A stretch of 15,027 nucleotides of DNA, taken from the NCBI GenBank assembly GCA_029558215.1, contig JAKQFZ010001245.1, positions 1-15,027 of the forward strand, read 5' to 3'. Shown one piece after another: positions 1-12,000 of this stretch. How positions within the stretch are numbered: the stretch's first letter is position 1; every line of letters starts with the position of its first letter. The stretch comes from Candidatus Omnitrophota bacterium (GTDB taxonomy: Bacteria; Hinthialibacterota; Hinthialibacteria; JAKQFZ01). A program made the position numbers and the translations under genes. Below the pieces are notes generated by a model, which did no database searches, was not told the origin of the DNA, and saw nothing but the letters and a program-made list of their open reading frames with translations.

Positions 1-3000
1 GTTGGCGATCTTCTTCTCGGTGACGACAAGCAGGACGAAAGCGAAGGTATCTTCCGCAAAATTCTCGAAATAGATACAGCCAACACCGAAGCACTTCAGA
101 AACTGGCCATTCTCTATCGTCGTCGCGGCGAACGGGAGAAACTGGAGACGACCTATCTCACTCTCGGAGCCATTTTCGAAAAGCAGGGTGTGATCGGACG
201 TGCCATCAAAGTCTACGAAGGCGCACTGCGTTGCGTTCCCGAAAGTGTTCCGCTGTTGGAGCGTCTGGCGCAGTCTCACGCAGACAAAGGGGATGACAAA
301 GAAGCGAGTCAAGCCTATGAGCACTTACTCGCCCTGGTTCCTGATCATGCACAAGCTCGACAGTTTTTGGCAGAGCAAGCCTCGCGTGCGCCGGTTGCGG
401 CAGTTGCGGAAGAGGGCACTCCGACCAAAGACATCCTGAGCCGCGTACGCCAGTTGTTGGGAAAGGGTGACGCCGCCGCCGCAGAGAAACTTCTGTTGGA
501 AGCGCTTGAAGCAGACCCGGACAAAGTGGAAGTTCGAATTGCGCTGGGCGGCCTCTATACTTCCACCAAACGCCTGCCAGAAGCACTCAAGACACTGACT
601 CTCGTCAAGGCCACCGGCGAAGAGAGTCGAACTGTTCGAGAGAAGATCATCCAAGTCGGCAAAGACCTTTTGACCACAGAGGGCGAATCCCTTGGCGATC
701 TGTCCCGAGATGACGTTACTGGCATCGTGCTGCAGTCCTGTTGCGATCTGGCGCAGGACTATCAGCGCTCAGGCCTGCATGGCAAGGCCGCTCAGATACT
801 CTCCTTGGGAAGGGAGATGGTGCCTGACGAGCCGAGACTTCTGGAACAGATGGGCGACCTCTATGCCGAGGCCGGTTCCATAGATCGTCTTGCCGAAGTC
901 GCGGAGCAACTCGCTTCACTGTACCGCAAGCGGGGTGAGATTGAGAATATCGGCGATGCCTACGAGCGGCTTCTGAGTGTTGACCCAGGGAATCTTCTTG
1001 GATTGGAGCGGCTTGTTGAATGGGAGCAGGAACGAGGCTCTCTGATCGGCCGATTCCAGATGGCCTTGTCCTTTGCCAATGCGCTCAGTTCCAAGGGGCT
1101 TGTCGGACGCGCTGCCGAGATACTGAGGCAGGCGCGTTCGTACGACATGGACGCCCTGTCAAATCTCTCCGACGATGATCGGGAAGCGGCGCTTCAGCGC
1201 ATCCTTCAAGCAACCGAAAAACTTGCCTCTCTGAATAAGGCTCGGGGCGAGATACGAGAGATCACACTGGACAGGAACCTGCTCGCTGGTCAATTGGCTG
1301 CACAGCAATGCCATGAGCAGGCGATCGCCATCGCTTCAGAGGTTGTCCAGGATGCACCGCAGGAGTCAGCCGCCTGGCTGGTGCTTGCCTCCAGCTATCA
1401 TGCGACAGGCCAATTGGAGCGAGCCCTTGAAAGCTACACTAGACTCGCGGAGTTCTTTGACACCGAAGCCACGCTGACCGACAGGGATAGCATTCGACGG
1501 GCAGAGGACGCCTATCGAACGATTCTGGCTTTGGATCCACAGGCTTTGTGGGCTGAAGAGAACCTTGCCCGCCTTCTTAGTCGATCGGGCAGAGAACGCG
1601 AGGCGCTCGATCTTCTCCAAGCCCTGCTCGAAAAGATCAGAAAGACCAAAGATGTCGGCCGTGTTATCTCTGTTGCACGGCTTATAGTCTCTCTGGATCC
1701 CAACGATCGCGATGCGCTCTCTGTCCTGAAGGACACTTTGACGGAACGGGGGGATACTGCTGGAGCCCTCGGAGTGTTGGACAGCCTTGTGGCGATTCTG
1801 CGGCGTGAATCCTCTGAAAAGGGGAAACCGTCTGCCGATGTACTCGATCTGCTGAAGCAGAGAATCCAGTTGCAGCCTGGTCGGGTCGAATACCGAACCG
1901 AGTTGGCCGACTTTCTGGCTCAGACAGGTGAAGTCGAGAAGGCCACGGCGGAATGGAGTGCAGTCGCCGAGATCTTTATATCGCAAGGCAGGGCGGATCT
2001 TGCTGAAAAAGCGTTCGAGAAACAGATTGGCCTTTCTCCACAATCGCCCAGAATTCGTGAAGCATTTGGGGGAATGCTGCGCTCTGTGGGACGTCTTCAA
2101 GACAGCGCTGCAAACTACGCTATTGCTGCGAGACTATATCATGAACAGAATCATGTCGAGGAGTCTCTGAAGGATGTCCGAACCGCGCTTCAGATCGATC
2201 CCTGGTCTGAAGAAGCAATGCAGGCAGCGTTGTCTTTGGCCTCTGGTGGGTCGGTTGCACAAAACGAGGTCGAGCGATGGGGAGAGCAATGCATTCAGCT
2301 GGCAGAACGATTCGTTCGCCGAAGCGATTTCGAACAAGCCATTGATCTTCTGCAGCAGTTGCTGACAGTGATTCCCGGGCAGCGAGATGCCTCAATGCTC
2401 CTGGCCGAAACTCTTGCGGGGAAGGGGATGGTTGGAGAGGCGGCCAGGATTTTCATCGCGCTTGGAGAGCAGGCGCGATCGGAGAAAAAACTGCTTGAGG
2501 CAGTGGAGTACTTCAAAAGAGTTGCTGTACTCACTCCGGACGATGCTGAGATTCAATTGCTTTTGGGCTCGGTGTTGTGTGATGTTGGAAACAGGGAAGC
2601 GGCCGCGGAACACTGGAGTGTTGGTCTCGACAGGCTGCTTCACGCACAGGACTGGGAAGGGTTGTTTGCAGCGCTCTGTCCTATGCGTATGTTGGCAGAG
2701 CACAATATCCAACTCAGCCGCAAGATAACCGCAAGCCTTGAAGAGATTGTGAGCAAATGGCCTCAGGCGAACAAGAAACCCGAAGTCTTGAAGGTCTGGA
2801 TGGATGCTCGGCTCAACCTACTTGCGTTGCTGGGAAATGACATTGCACGTGTTGACGTGGCACAGGAGATAAGGGCGCTTGCAGCCCGGCTTGTGACCGA
2901 GGAAGAAGCCTGCGCTCAAGCTTGGGAATGGCTTGGACGTGCCAGCGAGACGACGGACCCCAAAAAGGCATCATCACTCCTGAAAGCCGCAGCACTCTAT

Positions 3001-6000
3001 GGCGCACAGGGGGAAGGCGAGAGAACACGTTCTCTTTGCGATGAAGTCCGTGCCCTTTCCTGTGTATCACTGCAGGATCGAGAGACGCTTGTTGCGCTCT
3101 TGTTTGGTGCAGGTGAAGCGGAACAAGCACAGAGGGAACAACTCGCGCTGGCGGAAGGGCTTCTTGACGCCGGGGAAGTTGAGGCGGCAACTGCTCAGTT
3201 TGAGAAATCCCTGGAGCACAATCCCAATCAACCTTTGGTGTTGGAACGCCTGTTTGATCTGTATGTGCAGAGGAGTCTTACTGAAAAAGCGAGGCAGGTT
3301 GCCCAGATGCTCTCAGAGCACTGGGAACAGGAGAAGAATATCCTGCAGGCCATTGCCTGGCAGAAGAGAGTGCTTCTTCCGGGGCGAGAGGAGAAGGACG
3401 AACAGCAACTCATGGTCACTGCTCTCACCGGTTTGGTGAAGGCAGAACTTGACTGTCGAATTGGTCAGGTACTCAGGCTGGCGTCTCTCTTTGAATCTGC
3501 CGGAATGCATCTGGAGAAGAAGGCAACGATCGTCTGCTGCGCCAGCATCCTTCGTGATCGCGATGAGCATGGAAGATCTCTGCAGTTGCTCAAGACTCTT
3601 GCACAGGAGTATCCCAATGAACCGGAAGTCTTGGAGCAACTCGGAACGCTCCTCACAAAATGTGGAGAACATCGGGAAGCCTTCGAAATCCTGACGAAGG
3701 CAGCAGCGTTGTACCGACAAAGCAGCCGATTTGACTCTGCGGCCACATGCTATCGAGATGCGATGCAGTCGTCGAACACACAAACTGCAGACCTCACGGT
3801 GAAGACCTGGCGTGAGTTTGCTGAGATGTATCTCACAATGGGGCGTTTTGGCGAAGCATTGGGGATTTTCCGTGAGGCTGCCGAGTCATTGCTGAGTCTC
3901 GGCTTGCAGGATAAGATTCAGGAATTCCTGAGGGGGTTGGCTGATCAGAATCCGCAAGCTGGACAAGCGTTCGAATCTCTTGCTGATCTGTTCCTTGAGA
4001 AGGGATATGCAGAACATGCTCGGTGGTGCCTGCTTCAGGCCGCTGAGTTCTATGCCTCTCATCAGTGGTTTTCAAAAGCCCAGCAGATCTATGAGACTCT
4101 CGTCGAAAAGGATCCTTCGCTCACTGAAGCGGCAACACGTCTGACGCAGATTTACCGACAACGTGGATTGGACTCTGAGGCTGCTACATTCTGTCTTCAT
4201 ATTCTCCAGGATTCTCTGGTCGGGAAGGCGGACGCTGAGCTCCGGCAGTTCTATCTCGATCTCGCGCGACAGTGTCAGCCCGAATCCATCGCCGTGCTGG
4301 AAGCGTCTGTGGGTTTTCATGAATCAGCGCTGTCCCTTGCCCGAGGCAAGAAGGAACAACAGGCGATTGGGAAGGAACTCGCTTCACTGCAATGCCGACT
4401 TGGAGAGCGCTTCCTTTCTGAGAATGACTTTGAGTCTGCCGTGTGTCATCTTCAGGCTGCGATGGAGCTGGATGCCAAGAACCCTCAGGTTCTGGCGCTT
4501 TCTGAGAAGATAGAGAAGAGACGCATCGAAAGAGCTCCGACCGAAGCCGCCGCAGAAGGTATTCAGAAGGCCGAGGAGCTTGTTTCAAAGAAGAAGTTCG
4601 CGGACGCGGCTAAACTGCTCGAAACGCTTCTCCAGTCCGACCCGTATAATCTTCGCGTGACGTTGGATTTGTGCGATGTTCTTGTGGGGCAGAAAAAAGA
4701 AGATGAAGCCTTTTCCCTGATGCAGGAGCAGGGAGCGCATTTTGTCGCCGAGAATCTCCTGACCAGTGCACAGAAGTGCCTGGAGCGATGCTGCAACCTT
4801 CAACCCGATGAGCCTGAATCACACCTGTCGCTCGCCGGCGTGCTTTCGCGTCTGGGTCATCGAGAAGGCGCAGTCAAGGAGTATGAGAAGGTTCTGAATC
4901 TGGCGGAAGAGAAAGATCTTGACGAACTGGCGCTCAATGCCAGTCGCGCAGCCCTTGCTCTCGAACCTGACAACCTTCGTTTTGGGCAGAAGCAGGCGAT
5001 GTTGCTTGAATCATCTGGTGAGACGGAGCAGGCGCGTCTCTCCTGGCTCACACTCAGTCAACGGGCGCGGGAGCGAGCAGATGAGGAAAGCCGTGCCAGG
5101 TTCCTTCAGAGAGCACTGTCGGTCTGGCCTGAAGATCTTCAGGTTGAAGAACGCATTCCGGTTCAACAGGAACTTGCTCAGTCATTTGTCAGTCTTGGCC
5201 GATTGGAGCAGGCGGCCACGCTCTTCGATCAAAGTGCTCATGCCGCTCGCTTGGTGGAACAATGGAATCTGCTGGCCAAAGGACTTGAGTTCGTTCTTGC
5301 CGATGACAGAATCTCTTCATCGTTGCGTGGCAGGCAAGGACTCGAATGGCTTGTTGAGGCCTATGAGAAAACCAAGAATGCCGACAAGGCTGTTGGAGTT
5401 TGGCGTCAACTGGCTCGACACCTCTTTGAACAGGGTGACTGTGCCGGTGCCCTCAAGGCCTACCGAAGCCTGCTTGCGCTGCAGGAGGGCGATCTGGATG
5501 CCTTGGAACAGGCCTGCCAGATTGCCCAGGAAGCCGGGTTGGACGATGAGGGTCTTGCCCTGCACCGGGATTTCCTGAGTGCGCTTCGTACTGCCGGACT
5601 GCTCACCAAAGCGGAGCAAGTTGTCCTGTTGCTGCTTGGTCTACAACGCAAGCGTTTCGAAAAGGAACAGGGCGTCAGGAAGGTCAAGTGCGCCAAGGAA
5701 ATCTGTGCCACAGCAGAGCAACTGGCCTCTGTTCTCAGAGAACGAGGACGTGAACGCACGATTGCATCAACCCTCTCCGAAATCGCTCGAACACTTGCTC
5801 AGCAGGAGTGTTTTCAGGAGAGCATTGAAATTCTCCAGAGAGCCGTCGGTGAAGATCCCGATCATGTTGAATCTCTCGTCCTGTTGGGCGAGGCACTCGA
5901 GCAGACGGGCGACAAGGAACAAGCGATACAAGTGCGGCTCAGACTTGTCTCTCTTCTGGACACCGAGAGACTTCTTGCTGTCAAAGGGAATCGGGAAACT

Positions 6001-9000
6001 CTTCTCAAGGCTTACGGTGCTCTGTCGGTTCTGGAGCCTCAGAAGGGTGAGTGGTGTGAATCGCTTGCTCGCATTCATGCCTTGGACGGCAACAAAGAAG
6101 AAGCCTGTCGCTGTTTGCGTGAAGCACTCAAGCGGGTGGAGAAGGAAGACCAGGAATCACGTCTGCGGATACTTCGGCAGCTTATCGCGCTTGACGCCAA
6201 GGATATCTCAGCATTGGAAGAGGCCGCTGAAGTTGAAGCCGCGCAAGGTTTCCGCGACAAAGCTGTTCAACTCTTGCTTCAAATCAACGCCCTGATCTCT
6301 GCGGATGTCGTGGACACACAATCCTCTGAAAACAAGAGGCTCTGTGTTCTTGGTCGCATTGTGGCACTGGATTCGGAGCGTCTCCAAGAGCGCCGTGTTC
6401 TTGGCCAGTTGCTGGCGCAAAGCAATCAAAAGGACGAGGCTGTTCGGGAGTATCTGAAAGCCGCGGATGGATTCAGAACCCGGGGACAACTTCCTCAGGC
6501 TATCGAGTGCTGCCAGGACGCCTTGGCCGTTGACGAATCCGCACGGGAAGCTCGCAGACTTTTGGCGGAGATCCTGACCGCGACGGGTCAGCGGACTCAG
6601 GCAGTGGTTCAACGCCTCGCCTTGGCCGCTCAGGAAGAGGCTGAGGGAAACACCAAACAGGCGGAAGCCGAATACCGTGCCGTGCTGGAGATGGACACGT
6701 GGAACATATCCGCGCTTCTCAAGTTGTCAGCAATTGCCGCTGATGCCAGCGCGGTTGAAAAGGCTGAATGGCTTCTTCGGATTTCCCAGTTGGCCATGCG
6801 TTGTCTGGAGAACAATGACTATTCTCAGGCGCAGCAGCTGTACCGACAGGCACTCAGCATCAACCCGCAAGATATCGCACTCATGGAAGGGCTGTGCCGT
6901 GTCTTGGAGCGCTCTGGTGAAGTTCGGGAAGCGGTTTCTGCTCGGATGACTCTGGCGGAACTGCATAGCCAACAAGGCCGCCAGGCGGAGGCCTCTTTCA
7001 GCTATCGTGAGATTCTCAGGATGATGCCGGATGACTCGGATCTGATGATGTTACTGGCGCGCAAGAGCGAGGAATGCGGCAACATTCAGGACAGCGTGGA
7101 TTCGTTCATACAGGTGGGACGAATCCTTTCTCGCAGGGGAGAATGGGTTGATGCTTCGTCAGCGTTTTCGGAAGCGATCCGTCTTGCACCCGCGAACCTC
7201 GAGGCAAATGAGTCTCTCCTGGATGCCCTGAAACACATTCAGGACAAGTCCGCTGAAGGCAAGGCACGAATGCGTGAGGCACGGATCAGCCTCTTGACCT
7301 TGCTGAAATCACAAGATCGAACACCCGCTGTCGTAAGGCGAATCCGTGCCGTTTGTGGCGACCTTCTGAAGACCAATTCCAAAGACGACTTCGCCTTGCG
7401 CGTGATGGCGGATTCCTGGATGGATGAGGACGAATCACAGCGCATCCGTCTTCTCCTTAACCTCGCAGACGCATACCTGGAGAAAGCTCAGACGGATCAA
7501 GCGGTGGCCGTCGTTCGGGAACTCCAGTCCAGCGCTTCACTTGCGGCCGATGATCGAAGAAGAGTCATCGCAGTTCTTGAGAAGGCCAACCTTCGTGATG
7601 AAGTGCTGAAGGAATCGGAATCGCTGGTGGATTATTTCTTCGCCAATGAACGCGAAGAAGAGGCAGTCAATGAACTCATCAGTCTGCTGAACAAACATCC
7701 GGAGCAGATTCCATCTCGCATACGGTTACACAACGCCCTTCGTGATATGGGAAACTCCAGCGCCGCGAGGGGGCAGGCACTTCGTCTTGCGGAGCATTTT
7801 ACTTCACAAGGAGATCAGAGTTCTGCCTGTACATGGATGGAAACGGCACTTCTCGCGCAACAGCCTGCGCGAGAAGTGCGTGATGTCGCCCAGTTTCTGG
7901 CCAGGGGACGGTTCTCCTCTGACGAAGAGGAGTTGGTCATCCGTCTCTCCCGTACGTATGCTGAGTTGGGGATGCGGGAGAAGGCGCAAGAGACGCTTCT
8001 GGCATTGGGTGAGACGCTGGAAAGCTCCGAGCACTACGATCGTGCCATTGCAGTTCTTGAACAGGCGGTTGCCCAGCAGGAAGAGAATCCAAGGGCGTGG
8101 GAATCTCTCTCTCGTCTTTACGGTCGTCAGCTGATTCACGACAAGTCATCCGACATGGCACTGCGACTCGCCCGTTACTATCGCAAACGCGGTGTGCGCC
8201 ATGAAGCGGAGAAATGGTTTCGTGAAGCGTTGTCCCATGTCGCCTCACTATCGGTGCAACAGGAACTTGCTGAACTGCTTTGGAGCACCGGATCAAGGCA
8301 GGCGGCGCTCGATGAGATCTGCCTGGTTGCCGAATCCCTTGCCGGGGCTCAGCAGTCTTCCGAATCCGTGAGTCTTGTGAGTCGCTTTCTTGAAGAAGAT
8401 CCACGAAATACAAGACTTCTCTTGGCGCTTGCCGGTCTGCATGAGCGTGTTGGCAATCGGGAAGCCCAGATCGAGACGCTCTTGCAGGCCGCGGAAAGCT
8501 GGCGTGAAAAGGAGTTTCTGAGCAAAGCACATTTGGTCTATCAACAGATCATCCGCATTGATCCTGTCAATGAGAAAGCATATGAGGCGCTCGCCTCGAT
8601 CCATCTTGAGCGTGGGATGGATGGTGAGGCGGTCAAGCAATACTTGAGCCTTGCCGAACAGTACAAAGCCTTGGATGCTGCTCAAGCGGATGCTGCGAAG
8701 TTGGAGAGAGTTCTCACCCGAGTTCTGGAACTGGACGCTCAGAATGCATCCGCACTCAAGAGCCTTGCAGCCATTTACGAGCAGCAGGCTTCCGTCAAAG
8801 ATAGAACCAAGGCACGAGAAGCGCGTGATCGTCAGATCGCGGTGCTTGGGCAGTTGGTTCCCGCTCTGCTTCGACTCAATGATCTGGAAGGCGCTTCAGC
8901 CTCTTTGGATCGCTTGCGTGCATTGAGTCCCCAGAATCCTGTCATAGGCAAACTGGATGAGGAGATTCAGAATCGCCGTGTCGCGGTGCTGCCACAGGAA

Positions 9001-12000
9001 GCGCTGCTGAAGATGTTGTCGAAAGCCAGGCAACTGACTTCAGAGGGTAGCATTCCGCAGGCAATTCAGCAGTATGAGGAGATTCTTGATGCCGAGCCGA
9101 TGCACGTGGCTGCCATTGTTGCCTTGTGTGATGTTCTGCAGCGTACTCAGCAGTCAGACCGTGCCTCGAAACTGCTTGAGGAGAAGGGTCTGGCGTTTCT
9201 TGAATCAGGTCTTCTTCCTCAGGCACAGAACTGCCTTGAGCGATGCTGTTCTTTGTGTCCCGACAACATGACGGTTCATCAGGCGTTGGCGCGCACCTTT
9301 GCCTTGCAGGGCATGAGACCGAGGGCGGTTGAAATCCTCCTTCATGTTGCGAGCGTCATTGAGGAACAGAACGTTGAACAGGCGATACAGGTTCTTCGTG
9401 AGGCAGAGAGCCTTGCTCCGGATCAGATGGACTTGAGAGTCCGAATTGCTGGCTTGTTGGGACGTGCCGAGCAATTTGAAGAGTCTCGCCGTGAATACTC
9501 TCTGGCGATAGACACTCTTGAACAGAACGGACGGCCAGACTTGGCCGCCGCGGCAATCGAGTCGTTGCTTCAACATGCGTGTCCTTCGGAGATGGAGCAG
9601 AAACTCACTCTTCAGATGCGTCTTGCGAGAAGACTGTTCGAACTCGACCGTTCCGAACGCGCCTCGAAGGTGGCATTGGAAGTGGGAGAGGCAGCGCTCG
9701 AGTTTTCGCATTGGGATGTGGCGCGACAGGCTTTTGAGATGCTGTTCTCCGTCCCGCAAGTCGAACCGGCTTATCGCAGTCTGGATAACCGCGAGCGTCT
9801 CGCGGAAGCTCAGAAGCGTATTGGGGCTGTTCAGAAAGCATCGGAGCAGTACAATCTCATCGCCGATGAGTGTATCGGAAAGGGAGATTTGAAGCGCGCT
9901 TTCTCAGCCTACCAGAAGATATTTGCCCTGAATCCGGAGGATATGTCCGCCCTGGAACGTCTTTTTGAGCTGGCCATTCAGATGGATGAGGACGCACTTG
10001 GTGTGGACTATGGTCTCCAACTGGGGCGTTCATTGGCGGCCAAGGGTCTTCTTGGAAAAGCAGAGACCACGTACCAGCAGCTTTTGAATTTGGAGCAACG
10101 TCGCGATCAGTTTAACCCCGAGATATATCGGGCAACGACTTCGTTCTTCCTGGACAAAGGGGATTCAGATAAAGCCGTTGGCTGCTTGCTCGATCTTGCA
10201 TTGCGATACGAACAGAAGCACCAAACGGATCTGCAACAGGAAGTCTACGAGAACATCCTCTCTCTCAAGATAGATAGCCCGAAGGTCTTGGTTGCCTGTC
10301 AGCTGCTGGCCAGACTTCAGGAGTCAAGTGGCAAGACGGAGCAGGCGCTTGCAACATATCAACGGTTGGCAGAGATCTTTCGGGCAAAGGAGAACCTTTC
10401 CGATTTCATTGACGTTTTCCGCCATGTGCTGCGTCTGGCTCCGCACGAGGAGTCTCACTATAAGAGCATGGCTCAGGCTTATATTCACCTGCGTCAGACC
10501 CCGGAAGCCATTGATTTCTTTGAGCACTTGGCCGACAGTGCGGCCAAGGCTCAGGACTGGCAGACGGCGCTTTTGGCGATCAGGCAGTTAGTGGAAATTC
10601 GTCCCGAATGGCATTCCTATCGCCAACAGGAAATCCTCTATCTCCAGAACTTGGGATTGACCGACGAAGCGCTCGATTGTGCGCAGGAAAGCGCGGAAGA
10701 CTTTCTCAAGAAAGGAATGCCGGAAGAAGCGATCCTCATTCTTGAAGCATTGCTTAAGGGACAGCCGGATCAGCCGAGAGTTCGCAGTCAGGTTGATGAG
10801 ATTCGAGGCCAGTTGGACAGTGACAAACGCCAGCAAGATCGACAAAGAGTGCTTCAGGAAGCCGCCGTGCTGGAGAATCAGGGCAATATCTCTGGGGCGA
10901 TAGCGGCCTACGAGAAGGCGATTCGAAGCGGTGTTCCTGCTGCCACAACACTGGAAAGCCTAGCGCGTCTATACTCTGAGAGTGCTCGATCCGGTGTTGT
11001 GGAGCACGTTGAGAAGGCAATCGATCTGTATTCCCAACTTGCACAGCAGGCACAACGAAATCGGCAGACAGAATCTGCATGCTCACATCTGCGCAAGGCC
11101 TGTGCTCTGGATCCTGAGCGTGTTGGACTTCTGAACGCTTTGGCAAGAGCGTATTCAGATGCGGGAGATATGGAGCGTGCCGTTGCGACCTTCATGAAAG
11201 TGGCGGACATTCATCAGGCACAGGGCTTGCTAGATTCCCTGGAAGATGACTACCGAAGAATTCTCGCGATTGAACCTGAGAATCTCAATATCCGTGGACG
11301 CCTTGGCAGCCTTTTGGCCGAGAGAAACTGTGTGGACGAGGCCACAGAGCAGTTCTGGATGCAGGCACAGGAATACGAGAAGCGCGAGGTCATCCCGCGT
11401 GCCATCAGTGCGCTGCAACGCATTCTGACGCTGAAGCCCGATCATCTTCCGGCTCGTCGTCGGTTGGTGCAGTTGTACCTTCAGAAAGGTGACGCGCGTG
11501 CCAGCCTGGAGCAGCAGCGAGAAGTGGTTCGAATGTTGTTGGTGGCGGGCAAGCCCGACGAGGCAATTCAGGAGTGTCGGACTGCGCTGGAGTTGGAGCC
11601 AGGCAATCTTCTGATGCGGGAAGAACTGGCAAGTCTTTATACGCAGTTGGGATACATCAAAGAAGCGTTGGCGCAGCGACTTGAGATGCTCGAGATCTGT
11701 CGTGAGAAGGAGCTTGTTGGGCCTATTCTCGAAATATGCGAAACGATTCTCAAGGATCATCCTGACCGTACTGACGTCAGTGAACGTTTGGTACAGACAC
11801 TTCTGGACGGTGGGCAAGCTGCCAAGGCGATTCAGGAATGTCGGCGGATTGCCGGTCTTCTGGAGAAACTGGAGCCGGAAGTTGCCATCAAGCGCTACAA
11901 GATGATCCTCGAACTGACTTCCGATGATCTGCATGCGCACCAAGGCTTGATTCGTGTCTATCGGCGTCAGAATCAGAAGGAACAAGCCTTTGAGCACTTG

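Noticed and set aside
190..192. GTG as the start codon of the giant ORF
   Set aside because: The same frame is open to base 1 and the 54-residue repeat phase runs through position 190 without a break, so this GTG is an internal valine codon.
734..760. 7-bp inverted repeat AGTCCTG/CAGGACT
   Set aside because: Repeats of this length and loop size are expected many times by chance in 15 kb.
1366..2100. Antisense ORF of 244 codons, minus strand
   Set aside because: It is opposite perfect 54-residue repeats and has no protein features of its own.
4690..4702. A-rich run as a ribosomal frameshift site
   Set aside because: The zero-frame codons are CAG AAA AAA GAA, which does not give an X XXY YYZ heptamer in phase, and the frame continues without a break in TPR register.
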